Shown here: in pieces, positions 51,076 through 59,662 of the stretch
Layout of the letters: each line of letters opens with the position of its first letter
Numbering within the stretch: the stretch's first letter is position 1
NCBI GenBank assembly: GCA_944320015.1
Contig: CALUFO010000006.1
Location: forward strand, 62,001 to 126,000
Reading direction: 5' to 3'
Length of the DNA stretch: 64,000 bases
Origin: an uncultured Barnesiella sp.
GTDB lineage: Bacteria > Bacteroidota > Bacteroidia > Bacteroidales > Barnesiellaceae
Program-made: the position numbers and the translations under genes
The notes under the pieces: generated by a model
Told to the model about the DNA's origin: nothing
Database searches by the model: none
What the model saw: only the letters and a program-made list of their open reading frames with translations

Positions 51076-52395
51076 TTAGTCGAGCGTGAGGGGTTTGTTC
51101 TCGTAGTAATCGAGTAGTTTCAGATTCAACAAGGCCATGAATCTCGCTTGCAATTCTTCTTGTTGAGCCGCCAGCCAATTGTTTTTGGCCGTGAGCATCT
51201 CGACCGTGTTTTTCATGCCGAGGTAGAATTGCTCTTCGGTGAGTTCGAACGATATTTTTGTGGCGTTGAGTTGCTCGCGGGCGGCCAGATATTGCGATTG
51301 TGCCGACGAGGCGTCGAGCCAAGCGTTTTCAATCTCGTTCAATAGATTTTTCTCTTCATTTTTGAGATCGAGCAGACTGAGCTTTTGTTGAATCCGTGCC
51401 CGCTCGACAGCCGATTTGTTGCTCCGGCGGCTATATATGGGTACCGACAGTGTGATCCCTATCGACTCGTTGAATCCTTGTTTCATTTGGGTGCCGAAGC
51501 ACCCACTGTTTCCCGTATTATGCCCGCTGCCTATCCCGGCATTGAGCGAGAGATTGGGATAGTATCCGGCTTTGGCGTTGGCAATATCGAGTTCGGCGAT
51601 TTCGATTTCGAGTTTCCCGCTTTGTATCGAAGGAATGAATTGCAGCGCTGTGGCGTAAACCTCACTCTTATCGGGAAGAGGAACCAGCACCATGCTTTCG
51701 TCGATGGTCGGCAGGGCCAAGTTCATCTCCATATCGATGTCGAGTTCGAGCAATTGTTTCAAGTTGAGCTTCAATTGGTCTCTATTGGCTTCGGCTGTGA
51801 CCAATTGGTATTTGTCATTGCTGTATTGCGCTTCGAGTTGAGCCAAGTCGCTTTTGGCGATGGAGCCGGCCGAGAGCAACTCGCGCGAACGTTCTACTTG
51901 ACGCAGGGAAACTTCGACGTTCTGTTTGCAAATGTTCACGGCCTCTTCGGCATAGAGGATTTGCAGGTAATCGGTGAGAATGGCAATCTGCAAGTTGTCG
52001 AGCGTTTCTCGAAAGGCATATTGCTGTTGTTGCTCTTGTAATCGGTTGGCTTTAATGGTATTGCGCCGTTTCCCGTCGAATATGGTCCACGAGGCGTTTA
52101 TCCCATAGGTTCCGGTATAGACGTTGTTCCCCGACTGACTGCCGTCGGCGAACGGATAGTTGCCGTAGTTGTGTGAAGTAGAAAAATCGAACGAAGGGAA
52201 CAGTTGTGCTTTCGCCTCTTTGGTATTCACCGAGCTCTCTTCCACCGATAACCGGTTTTGTTGCAGGGTGATGCTGTGGTCGTGGGCATATTCGAAGCAA
52301 TCTTGTAATGTCCACACGGAAGGAGTAGTTTCTTGTCCCCATAAAGGGTAGCATAATAGCGTCAACAGCCCTCCGTATATTTTTAAACTTTTCAT
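51076..52395 (-). CDS. TolC-family outer-membrane efflux channel
   Basis: A 439-residue TolC-like protein with a signal peptide (MKSLKIYGGLLTLLCYPLWGQ) and the internal duplication of long helices and strands typical of OEP proteins (TLQDCFEYAHDHSITLQQNRL; LDNLQIAILTDYLQILYAEEAVNI; AGYYPNLSLNAGIGSG). It is the first gene of the efflux operon, and its promoter overlaps a palindrome at 52403-52430. Order TolC-adaptor-ATPase-permease-kinase-regulator on the minus strand. Confidence 0.95.
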   Translation of the reverse strand: MKSLKIYGGLLTLLCYPLWGQETTPSVWTLQDCFEYAHDHSITLQQNRLSVEESSVNTKEAKAQLFPSFDFSTSHNYGNYPFADGSQSGNNVYTGTYGINASWTIFDGKRRNTIKANRLQEQQQQYAFRETLDNLQIAILTDYLQILYAEEAVNICKQNVEVSLRQVERSRELLSAGSIAKSDLAQLEAQYSNDKYQLVTAEANRDQLKLNLKQLLELDIDMEMNLALPTIDESMVLVPLPDKSEVYATALQFIPSIQSGKLEIEIAELDIANAKAGYYPNLSLNAGIGSGHNTGNSGCFGTQMKQGFNESIGITLSVPIYSRRSNKSAVERARIQQKLSLLDLKNEEKNLLNEIENAWLDASSAQSQYLAAREQLNATKISFELTEEQFYLGMKNTVEMLTAKNNWLAAQQEELQARFMALLNLKLLDYYENKPLTLD

Positions 52396-52402
52396 CTTTG
52401 AT

Positions 52403-52430
52403 ATGTTAAATTTTGATTCAAATTTAACAT
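52403..52430 (-). promoter_or_regulatory. Palindromic operator over the efflux operon promoter
   Basis: Perfect 11-bp arms ATGTTAAATTT and AAATTTAACAT separated by 6 nt. The minus-strand -7 box TAAATTTG (52419-52426) lies within it, and the predicted transcription start near 52412 falls in the other arm, 17 nt before the ATG. A dimeric regulator bound here would block transcription. Which protein binds is unknown. Confidence 0.6.
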
Positions 52431-52576
52431 TTAAGAAGTGACGAAAAAAAAGTAATGGAAAGAGGGCTCTTTTTTAGAGATAGAATACTCTTTTTTATCG
52501 ATGAACCTATTTATCGATGACCCGTGGAATATACCCGCCGAGCGTTTTTAGGGCTATCCATATCGTGTGCCCGATG

Positions 52577-54253
52577 TCAACAGAACAACAAGATGAGCAG
52601 TTGCGCCGAGAGCACCCGTAAAAACATGGTGAGTGGATAGACGGTCGAGTAGGCTACCGAGGGAGCGTCGTTCCCCGATACTTTGTTGCCATAGGCGAGG
52701 GCGGGGGGATCGGTGCATGCTCCCGAGAGCAGACCCATAATCGAGCAGTAGTTTATTTTGTAATATGCCCGGGCGATAATGCCGATGATGAGCAGGGGAA
52801 TAACGGTGATGAGAAATCCCCACCATACCCACATGAGACCTCCCGACATGATGGTGTTGACAAATTCTCCGCCGGCCGAGATACCTACGCTTGCCAAGAA
52901 AAGGCAGATGCCTATCTCCCGCAGCATGAGGCTCGCCCCGGTCGAGGTATAAGTGACAAGGTGTATTTTGTGACCGAAGCGCCCCAGCAGAATGGCTACG
53001 ACCAGCGGGCCGCCGGCCAAACCTAATTTCATGGGGACGCTCATGCCCGGTATGGCGATAGGTATGCTTCCTAAGATGATACCGAGGAAGATACCCACGA
53101 AAAGAGTTACCATATTGGGTTCGTGCAGGCGCTTCGTGGAGTTACCCAGTTTTTCGGCCAAACGGTCTATGTCTTCGATGCGTCCCACTACGGTGAGGCG
53201 GTCGCCTATTTGCAGTTCCAAATTGGGGTTGGCCAGCAGGTCGAGACCGGCGCGGTTTACTCGTGTGGCGTTCAACCGGTATCCCATTCTCAATCGCAGG
53301 GAGCCAATTTTGCGTCCGTTAAATTCGGGACGGGTTACCAGTATTCGTCGCGAAACGACGGGTGCTTGAATTGCTTCCCAGTTCATTTCGACCGGACGGC
53401 CGATAAAGGCTTCCAATGCGCTTTCGTCGGGTAAGGAGAGGACTACCAGCAGCAGGTCGCCTTCTTGGAGTATTGTGTCGGAGTTGGGAATCACCACCTC
53501 GTCGTTGTGCTTGATTCGAGATACGACAAAATTACGGTCGATGAGCTTGGTCAAGTCGTCGAGCGTACGACCGAAGATAAGTTTGTTTTCCACCTTGTAG
53601 GTGACAACGTGAGGAACGAGTTGGCTCGATTGGTTTTCTTCTTCGATTTGCTTGTTCTCTTTATCCAATTTCACTTTGAAAATAGCTCTGATGACCAGCA
53701 TCGAAGCGATGATCCCGATTACTCCCAACGGATAGGCGGCGGCGTAGCCGAGGGCGATTTCGGGGACATTGGCAATAGTACCGTCGAGATGGAGCTGTGA
53801 GAGAGCCTGTTGGGCGGCACCGAGTCCCGGTGTGTTTGTGACAGCGCCCGAGAGGATACCTACCATCATGGGCATGTCGACCTTGTCTTCATTCATGAAG
53901 TAGATGGTGAGGGCGACGGCGATGTTGAGAAGGACAATGCCTGTTGCCAACATGTTAAGCCTTAACCCGCCTTTCTTGAATGAGGAGAAGAAGCTAGGCC
54001 CCACTTGTAATCCTATGGAATAAATAAAAAGGATTAGGCCGAACTCCTGTACGAAATGGAGTATATTCTTTTCGGCGACAAATCCGAAGTGTCCGGCGAC
54101 CAGTCCGACGAAAAGGACAAAGGTGACACCCAGCGAAATTCCGAAGATTCTTATCTTGCCCAAAGAGACTCCTGCGGCAATGACGAATGCGTATAGAATG
54201 ACGGTATGTGCTACCGATGCGTTGTTGAATAATAGGCTCTGAATCCAATCCAT
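52577..54253 (-). CDS. AspT/YidE-family putative transporter with two TrkA-C domains
   Basis: A 558-residue inner-membrane protein. An N-terminal block of about five helices (residues 10-165) and a C-terminal block (~360-558) flank a cytosolic pair of TrkA-C (RCK-C) domains (~200-365, [23 protein letters not shown] and [28 protein letters not shown]). This is the aspartate:alanine exchanger architecture; many relatives (YidE, YbjL) have no known substrate. The start 54253 (MDWIQSLLF) is preferred to 54274, which would leave only a ~7-nt leader. Repeated [13 protein letters not shown] and [13 protein letters not shown] motifs mark the two halves. Confidence 0.9.
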   Translation of the reverse strand: MDWIQSLLFNNASVAHTVILYAFVIAAGVSLGKIRIFGISLGVTFVLFVGLVAGHFGFVAEKNILHFVQEFGLILFIYSIGLQVGPSFFSSFKKGGLRLNMLATGIVLLNIAVALTIYFMNEDKVDMPMMVGILSGAVTNTPGLGAAQQALSQLHLDGTIANVPEIALGYAAAYPLGVIGIIASMLVIRAIFKVKLDKENKQIEEENQSSQLVPHVVTYKVENKLIFGRTLDDLTKLIDRNFVVSRIKHNDEVVIPNSDTILQEGDLLLVVLSLPDESALEAFIGRPVEMNWEAIQAPVVSRRILVTRPEFNGRKIGSLRLRMGYRLNATRVNRAGLDLLANPNLELQIGDRLTVVGRIEDIDRLAEKLGNSTKRLHEPNMVTLFVGIFLGIILGSIPIAIPGMSVPMKLGLAGGPLVVAILLGRFGHKIHLVTYTSTGASLMLREIGICLFLASVGISAGGEFVNTIMSGGLMWVWWGFLITVIPLLIIGIIARAYYKINYCSIMGLLSGACTDPPALAYGNKVSGNDAPSVAYSTVYPLTMFLRVLSAQLLILLFC

Positions 54254-54287
54254 TGCAGGTAAAAAATAGTGCATTTTAATTTCGGTG

Positions 54288-54295
54288 CAAAGTTA
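54288..54295 (-). promoter_or_regulatory. -7 promoter box of the AspT-type gene
   Basis: Minus strand TAACTTTG. Predicted transcription start is near 54281. Confidence 0.55.
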
Positions 54296-54352
54296 GCAAT
54301 ATTCTGCATAAACAAACCTTGTCTATACAGATTTTATTATCGGATTATGACG

Positions 54353-54385
54353 AAAAAGGCCCCGGACATCACGCCCCGGGCCTTT
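54353..54385 (-). terminator. Minus-strand terminator after the HAD-like gene
   Basis: AAAGGCCC and GGGCCTTT arms with an inner GG/CC extension across one mismatch; on the minus strand the stem is followed by five T. It lies about 150 nt beyond the stop at 54531. The stretch 54386-54530 holds nothing else recognisable. Confidence 0.65.
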
Positions 54386-54530
54386 CATCACGTCAATACA
54401 CTTTTTATGCTAAGAGTTTTCCTCGACTATGCTCCCGCACAGCGGTCGGATTATTTTATTAGATTTGTTCTTTCATCACACAGTGCATTGTTCGACAATA
54501 GGATAGTTTGAGTCTTTATATTAGGTTGTT

Positions 54531-55247
54531 TTAGGATAGCAATTGGTTAAGGTCTGTCAAGGAGGTTATATGATAGTTGTACATTCGTTTGGCTGCGGCG
54601 GTCACGGGGCGTAGGTTCAGCCACGCTGTTTGGCAGCCTATTTCTTTGGCGGGCAACAGGTCGTTGTTGATAGAGTTGCTCACGCATAAGGTTTCTTCGG
54701 GAGCAAGGTGCAGGGCGTCGACCGACAATCTGAATATTTTCAGGTCGGGTTTGTCGAGGTTTACCGCACTCGACTCGATTACATCGGTGAAGTAGGGGGT
54801 AAGTCCGAAGTCGACCAACATGGACGGCAAGTTTCCGTACGACTGGTTCACAATGCCCAGACGGTATCGTTTGGCCAGCCGTTCGAGAATTTTCTCGTTT
54901 TTCCGCACATACATGATGGCGATGTTGTAACAAAGAACAGCCAGTTGTTGCGGATACTTCTGTGTGCACCCGTTGTCGGAGAGCAGCCCGTTGTCGATGA
55001 GATATTTAATTTGCAACGAGAGTTTGGTATGGAGCATTTGGTATAAATTGAACCCGGGTTTGATGAGCCGCTTTTCGACAATCTGCTCTTCGGCATACCC
55101 GTGGGCACACAGGTAGTCGCTCTTGGATACCGGGATATGAATGTCCCGATATTCCTGCCAAATGAGGTCAAACCATTCGCGCCCTTCGGTGTCGAGGGTT
55201 CCCGAGAAGTTAAACAAAATACCTTTTATACCGTGTTTCTGTTCCAT
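54531..55247 (-). CDS. HAD-fold protein with degenerate active site (probable pseudoenzyme)
   Basis: A 238-residue protein with the HAD Rossmann fold and a helical cap (about 20-105). Motif I, normally DxDGT, reads FNFSGTLD: the nucleophile Asp is Asn13 and the acid/base Asp is Ser15. Motif IV, normally GDSxxND, reads SNSINND (Asn191 for the metal-binding Asp). The motif III Lys (NLDKPDLKIF) and motif II Ser (GIVNQSYGNL) are kept. The fold is therefore preserved while phosphatase catalysis should be lost, which suggests a binding or regulatory role. It reads well to its normal end, with no frameshift, so it is not a decayed gene. The start ATG 55247 follows a -7 box at 55271-55278. Confidence 0.8.
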   Translation of the reverse strand: MEQKHGIKGILFNFSGTLDTEGREWFDLIWQEYRDIHIPVSKSDYLCAHGYAEEQIVEKRLIKPGFNLYQMLHTKLSLQIKYLIDNGLLSDNGCTQKYPQQLAVLCYNIAIMYVRKNEKILERLAKRYRLGIVNQSYGNLPSMLVDFGLTPYFTDVIESSAVNLDKPDLKIFRLSVDALHLAPEETLCVSNSINNDLLPAKEIGCQTAWLNLRPVTAAAKRMYNYHITSLTDLNQLLS

Positions 55248-55270
55248 ATACCAAGTTGGAGAAAACGATA

Positions 55271-55278
55271 CAAAATTA
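55271..55278 (-). promoter_or_regulatory. -7 promoter box of the HAD-like gene
   Basis: Minus strand TAATTTTG, 23 nt before the ATG at 55247. Confidence 0.5.
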
Positions 55279-55391
55279 TCCCGGGCGGGAACTCCCTACA
55301 AGGTCGTTATGTATATATAATTGTTCTAAATGTCTTATTCGTTAAAACCGGGGGCACCTGTATTGCCGGCTATGTATTTCGGCGTTGGTAA

Positions 55392-55445
55392 GAAACGAAA
55401 ACTTTGTTTTCCTTTGTCTCTGCGCTTACCTTTCTCTATCTTTGC
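55392..55445 (+). repeat. Dispersed promoter-bearing repeat, copy 3
   Basis: ACGAAAACTTTGTTTTCC, then TTTGTCTCTGCGCTTACC and the -7 box TATCTTTG at 55437-55444. It aligns with the right-hand part of copies 1 and 2; the left GATGCGGC portion is missing. Confidence 0.75.
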
Positions 55446-55463
55446 GCCATAAAAGAATAGGAA

Positions 55464-56123
55464 ATGAAACGACTGATTATTTTTGATTTGGACGGAACTT
55501 TGTTAAATACGATTGCCGATTTGGCTGGTAGCACCAATTATGCTTTGCGTTGTTGTGGTTTTCCCGAGCATGCTGAGGAGGCATATTTTCATTTTGTGGG
55601 AAATGGGATAACCAAGTTGTTTGAACGTGCGTTGCCTTGGGATTCTCGTTCGAGCGAGAATATAGCGCGCATGAGGGCTTGTTTCTTGGAGTATTATGCG
55701 CAGCATAACACAGACCGCACACGTCCCTACGACGGAATAGAGGGGTTGCTGTCGGACTTGTCTACCCGAGGTGTGAAGTTGGCGGTGGCGTCGAATAAAT
55801 ATCAGGAGGGGACAGAAAAGTTGATACGTCATTTCTTCCCGGCGATTCCTTTTGTGGCTGTTTTGGGACAGCGAGAGGGTGTGGCGGTGAAACCGGCTCC
55901 CGATATTGTGTATGAGATTCTTGCTGTGGCCGGGGTCGAAAGGGGTGACGCGCTGTATGTGGGCGACTCTGATGTGGATATGTCTACTGCCCGCGCTGCC
56001 GGTGTAGAGTCGGTAGGGGTGACTTGGGGGTTCAGGGGGCGAGAGGAACTGTGTCGTGCCGGAGCTTGTCACTTGGCCGAAACTCCCGACGATATACTGC
56101 GATTTTGCGGAGTGGAATCGTGA
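55464..56123 (+). CDS. Phosphoglycolate phosphatase-like HAD hydrolase
   Basis: A 219-residue HAD-IA phosphatase of the Gph/PgmB type. Motif I IIFDLDGTLLNT at residues 5-16, helical cap 18-85, motif II VASNKY near 110, motif III Lys in VKPAPDIVYEIL, and motif IV YVGDSDVDMSTARAAG are all intact. It would dephosphorylate 2-phosphoglycolate or a similar small substrate. The start is 19 nt after the promoter box of repeat copy 3. It is divergent from the degenerate HAD gene on the other strand. Confidence 0.9.
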   Translation: MKRLIIFDLDGTLLNTIADLAGSTNYALRCCGFPEHAEEAYFHFVGNGITKLFERALPWDSRSSENIARMRACFLEYYAQHNTDRTRPYDGIEGLLSDLSTRGVKLAVASNKYQEGTEKLIRHFFPAIPFVAVLGQREGVAVKPAPDIVYEILAVAGVERGDALYVGDSDVDMSTARAAGVESVGVTWGFRGREELCRAGACHLAETPDDILRFCGVES

Positions 56124-56133
56124 GTGCCCGGAT

Positions 56134-56172
56134 AAAAAAAGTGACAATCCCGCTTCTCAGCGAAATTGCCAC
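56134..56172 (-). terminator. Minus-strand rho-independent terminator
   Basis: On the minus strand GTGGCAATTTCGCT, loop GAGA, AGCGGGATTGTCAC, then seven T. Three pairs are G-U in this sense and would be A-C mismatches on the plus strand, so the element acts only on minus-strand transcripts. Confidence 0.8.
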
Positions 56173-56245
56173 ATAACCAAAATATATAGAATAGTTAATC
56201 GAAAAAAATAGTCTGTACTATTTTACAAGGAGCGATTAATTAATT
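56134..56245 (-). ncRNA. Candidate small RNA downstream of the nitroreductase operon
   Basis: A near-consensus promoter on the minus strand (TTTTG at 56279-56283, 19 nt, then TATATTTG at 56252-56259) starts a transcript with no ORF that ends at the terminator at 56134. A second AT-rich hairpin followed by T7 (56205-56224, AAAATAGT/ACTATTTT) may end a shorter ~45-nt form. The same terminator could also serve the upstream nitroreductase gene. Confidence 0.45.
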
Positions 56246-56251
56246 GTAATA

Positions 56252-56259
56252 CAAATATA
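56252..56259 (-). promoter_or_regulatory. -7 box of the minus-strand intergenic transcript
   Basis: TATATTTG with TTTTG 19 nt upstream, one of the best promoter matches in the window. Confidence 0.55.
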
Positions 56260-56355
56260 TGTCAAATATTCATTGTGTCAAAATAGTATCGACAAAAAGT
56301 GAAAACATATCGCTTAATCACCCAATTTTTTCGGTAAAATTTATTTCGGTAAAAG

Positions 56356-57123
56356 CTATTGCCTGTTATTTTTTTCGGACAAAGGGAGCTTGAAACCCTG
56401 TCGGTTCAGGTAGCCTTCCATATCGTAATCCAGTGCGATTCGATAGTAGTCCAAGATGTGTGCGCACCAATCGTTTTCCGAGGTGGTTCCGCTGCGATGC
56501 CTGTTGTAGTCCGATACGGTTTGGTCGTATTGCATGAGTTCGTCGCCCATGTCGTCGGTGCGGTAGTGGTTGTGGTGTATGACCAGCGAGAGCGGTTGTT
56601 TGGGCTTCAAATCGGGGGATTCGCGGGGGATACCCAGTGTGAGGGCACAAACCACGAAAGTACCTTCGGGAAGTTTCAGAATCTCGGCGATTTTCTCTGG
56701 GTTGGCTGTGCGTGCATATCCCACGCAACAACTGCCGAGTCCCGCGGCTTGTGCCGCCACGACTGCATTCTGCATGGCGAGGGCGGCGTCGATGATTCCC
56801 ACCATCACACCGTCGAGCGTGTTTTCGAAGTGGGGATTTTCGATTCCTTTTTTCCGAGCCAAGACTCCTATTTTATGATAGTCGGCACAGAACACCAGCA
56901 AAGTGGCGCAGGTTTTAATCTGTTTTTGATTGGTTATGGCGTAGAGTTCTTCTTTGATCGATTGGTCATCGATGGCAATAACCGAGAATTGTTGCCCGTT
57001 GTAGCTGGTCGGGGTGTTGGCGATAGCCCGATAGATGAAGTCGAGCGTTTCGGCCGGAATCTTGTCGTATTCATAGCGGCGAACCGATGTGCGGTTGAGC
57101 AGGGTTTCTTCGATAGTCTTCAT
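56356..57123 (-). CDS. NfsA/Frp-type nitroreductase family protein
   Basis: A 255-residue flavin oxidoreductase. FMN-binding RTSVRRYEYDKIP near residue 11, TPTSYNGQQFSVIAIDD, AALAMQNAVVAAQAAGLGSCCVGY and the C-terminal DYNRHRSGTTSENDW are the features of the larger NADPH-dependent nitroreductases. It acts on nitro compounds or quinones with NAD(P)H. It is the last gene of the metallophosphoesterase-Tex-FolK cluster, 26 nt after the FolK-like stop. It is unrelated in length to the small nitroreductase at 16920-17447. Confidence 0.9.
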   Translation of the reverse strand: MKTIEETLLNRTSVRRYEYDKIPAETLDFIYRAIANTPTSYNGQQFSVIAIDDQSIKEELYAITNQKQIKTCATLLVFCADYHKIGVLARKKGIENPHFENTLDGVMVGIIDAALAMQNAVVAAQAAGLGSCCVGYARTANPEKIAEILKLPEGTFVVCALTLGIPRESPDLKPKQPLSLVIHHNHYRTDDMGDELMQYDQTVSDYNRHRSGTTSENDWCAHILDYYRIALDYDMEGYLNRQGFKLPLSEKNNRQ

Positions 57124-57149
57124 ATGGCGTTGTATTTGGGGTTAAACAA

Positions 57150-57536
57150 TTAAGGGGTGAGTATGGTTCTCAATTCTTCGAGTCCGATTTTGAAATAGTC
57201 GCGGGTGTAATCTTGGGGTCGTAGGATCTCTCCGTTCCAAACGACTATGTCGATGTCCAGCGGTATTTCTCCGGTCTGTTTCGACTCGGGAGTGCGCCCA
57301 TGAGCCTGTTCCTGTTTTTTCAAGATTTCGTGCAATTCGTTGTATCCGATCGAGGTAGATACCTGTGCTACGGCGTTGAGGTAATTTTTTTGGCGGGGAT
57401 TCCCGTAAGGGGCGGTTTCGTATATCGATGAGGTCTCGGCAATAATTCCCATTTCGTGCAATTCCTCGAAAGCCGTTCTCATTTGCGCCTGTTTGTCGGG
57501 CGTGTTGGAAGCCAAACTAATTAAAGCGGTATTCAT
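57150..57536 (-). CDS. folK: FolK-like (HPPK) protein, short form
   Basis: A 128-residue protein similar to 6-hydroxymethyl-7,8-dihydropterin pyrophosphokinase in folate synthesis: ISLASNTPDKQAQM, SSIYETAPYGNPRQKNYLNAVAQV, EQAHGRTPESKQTGEIPLDIDIVVW (the last equals the LDIDI segment that binds Mg-ATP). It is about 30 residues shorter than E. coli FolK: the C-terminal PHxxMxxRxFVLxPL block is absent, and the conserved Arg before LDLDI is replaced (EIPLDIDI). Activity is plausible but not certain. It starts with ATGA overlapping the tex stop by 4 nt. Confidence 0.75.
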   Translation of the reverse strand: MNTALISLASNTPDKQAQMRTAFEELHEMGIIAETSSIYETAPYGNPRQKNYLNAVAQVSTSIGYNELHEILKKQEQAHGRTPESKQTGEIPLDIDIVVWNGEILRPQDYTRDYFKIGLEELRTILTP

Positions 57537-59662
57537 GACACATTTTTTAAAGAGAGTTGTATGCGTTTCCGTTCCCGGTCTATTCCGATGACTTTGACTT
57601 TTACCGGCTGGTGCATGGCTACGACTTCGGCCGGATTGGAGATGTAGCGGTCGGCCATTTGCGAGATGTGTACCAGTCCGTTTTCTTTGATGCCGATGTC
57701 GACAAAGCACCCGAATTGGGTGATGTTCGTGACGATGCCGTTGAGAATCATTCCTTCCTGTAAATCGTCGATAATCTTGACTTTGGCGTCGAATTCCATC
57801 ATTTCGATATAGCGGCGAGGGTCTCGCCCGGGTTTGTCCAGTTCGGCCATGATGTCCGAGAGGGTGGGCATCCCCACATCGCCCGAAATGTATTTTTTCA
57901 GGTCGAGGCCTTTTTTCAGCTCTTTGTTTTCGATGAGTTCGCTGATAGAACACCCCAAATCGGCGGCCATTTGTTCCACGATAGGGTATCGCTCGGGGTG
58001 AACGGCCGAGTTGTCGAGCGGGTTTTGGGCATGGGGGATGCGGAGGAATCCGGCTGCCTGTTCAAAGGCTTTGGCTCCCATGCGGGGCACTTTGAGCAGA
58101 TCGCTTCTGCGGGCGAAATCGCCGTTTTCTTTTCGATAATCGACGATATTCTGGGCCAGTTGCGGGCCTAATCCCGATATATAGGTAAGCAGATGTTTGC
58201 TGGCGGTGTTGACGTTTACCCCGACGGAATTTACACAAAACTCGACGACACGGTCGAGCGATTTTTTTAATAGCGTTTGGTCCACGTCGTGTTGGTATTG
58301 TCCTACTCCTATCGATTTCGGGTCGATTTTTACCAACTCGGCAAGAGGGTCGATGAGCCGTCGGCCTATGGAGACGGCGCCACGCACCGTCACATCGTGT
58401 TCGGGAAACTCTTCCCGCGCGACTTTCGAGGCCGAATAAATCGAAGCGCCGCTTTCGCTGACGACAAAAACTTGGATTTTGCGGTCGTAGCGCAGGTTGG
58501 TGACAAATTGCTCGGTCTCCCGGCCGGCAGTCCCGTTCCCGATAGCGATAGCTTCTATTTTGTAACTCTCGACCAGTTGTGTGAGTTTGCGGGCGGCTCC
58601 TGCAAAATCTTGTCGGGGAGGGTGGGGATATATCGTTTCGTTGTGCAACAGATTGCCTTGTGCGTCGAGGCATACGACTTTGCACCCGGTGCGGAAGCCG
58701 GGGTCGATTGCCAATACCCGTTTCTGTCCCAAAGGAGGAGCCAATAGCAGTTGTCGTACATTCTCGGCGAATATCCCGATTGCCTCGCTGTCAGCTTTCT
58801 CTTTGGAGATAGCGGCAAACTCGCTTTCGATAGAGGGGCGTAAAAGCCGCTTGTAACTATCTTTCACCGCATTGGCGACAAGGTCGGCCGTTTCGCCCGA
58901 GCCTTTGATAAAGATTCGTTCCAAATGTTGCAATGCCATGTCGTCGTCGGGGGTGATAGCGACTCGCAAAATGCCTTCGTTCTCGCCCCGCCGTATAGCG
59001 AGGATTTTGTGTGAGGCGCAACGTCGCAATGGCTCGCTCCACTCGAAATAATCGCGGTATTTGTCGCCCTCTTCTTCTTTCCCTTTGATCACTTTGGAGC
59101 TGATGACGGCGCTATGTTCGAAGCTGCGGCGTACCGTATTGCGGGCTCGTTCGTTTTCCGACACCCATTCGGCAATAATGTCGCAAGCTCCTTTGATAGC
59201 ACATGATTCGTCGGGAACTTCGGGCGAGACAAACCGTGAGGCGCTGGTTGCGATATGAGCGCTTTTCTGCGCCATGATTATTTTGGCCAACGGTTCCAGC
59301 CCGTGCTCTCGGGCAACTTCGGCTCGTGTCCTTCGGCGAGGTTTGTAGGGGAGGTATATGTCTTCGAGTTGGGTGCTGTCCCAACAGGAGTCGATACGTT
59401 GTTTCAACTCTTCCGAGAGTTTGCCTTGCTCATCGATTGTCGAGAGGATAAATTCTTTCCGTTTGGCCAATTCGCATAGTTTGTCGTAAGCCTCTTTGAT
59501 ATTGCCTATTTGTACCTCGTCGAGCGAGCCGGTAGCCTCCTTGCGATAGCGGCTGATGAACGGTATGGTGGCTCCGCCGTCGAGCAGCTCGATAGTTTTC
59601 TCGATTTGCTTTTCGGTGAGTCCGAGCGATTGTGACAAGATTTTGTAGAAGAGTATATTCAT
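57533..59662 (-). CDS. tex: Tex-like transcription accessory / RNA-binding protein
   Basis: A 709-residue protein with the complete Tex architecture: N-terminal helical domain (SLGLTEKQIEKTIELLDGGA), YqgF/RNase H-like domain (LAIDPGFRTGCKVVCLD), helix-hairpin-helix domain (LGPQLAQNIVDYRKENG), and C-terminal S1 domain (GMILNGIVTNITQFGCFVDIG, ENGLVHISQMAD). It binds RNA and acts in transcription or translation. The start is ATG 59662; the open frame to 59794 adds a basic, unrelated stretch. The ATG overlaps the stop of the metallophosphoesterase gene by 4 nt. Confidence 0.95.
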   Translation of the reverse strand: MNILFYKILSQSLGLTEKQIEKTIELLDGGATIPFISRYRKEATGSLDEVQIGNIKEAYDKLCELAKRKEFILSTIDEQGKLSEELKQRIDSCWDSTQLEDIYLPYKPRRRTRAEVAREHGLEPLAKIIMAQKSAHIATSASRFVSPEVPDESCAIKGACDIIAEWVSENERARNTVRRSFEHSAVISSKVIKGKEEEGDKYRDYFEWSEPLRRCASHKILAIRRGENEGILRVAITPDDDMALQHLERIFIKGSGETADLVANAVKDSYKRLLRPSIESEFAAISKEKADSEAIGIFAENVRQLLLAPPLGQKRVLAIDPGFRTGCKVVCLDAQGNLLHNETIYPHPPRQDFAGAARKLTQLVESYKIEAIAIGNGTAGRETEQFVTNLRYDRKIQVFVVSESGASIYSASKVAREEFPEHDVTVRGAVSIGRRLIDPLAELVKIDPKSIGVGQYQHDVDQTLLKKSLDRVVEFCVNSVGVNVNTASKHLLTYISGLGPQLAQNIVDYRKENGDFARRSDLLKVPRMGAKAFEQAAGFLRIPHAQNPLDNSAVHPERYPIVEQMAADLGCSISELIENKELKKGLDLKKYISGDVGMPTLSDIMAELDKPGRDPRRYIEMMEFDAKVKIIDDLQEGMILNGIVTNITQFGCFVDIGIKENGLVHISQMADRYISNPAEVVAMHQPVKVKVIGIDRERKRIQLSLKNVS

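Noticed and set aside
46000-52430. Assigning the 52403-52430 palindrome to the LytTR regulator
   Set aside because: LytTR proteins generally bind direct repeats. Proximity alone does not show that this regulator is the ligand of the palindrome.
57537-57953. N-terminal extension of the FolK-like frame
   Set aside because: It overlaps the S1 domain of tex in another frame and contains no conserved residues. The FolK homology begins exactly at the ATG 57536.
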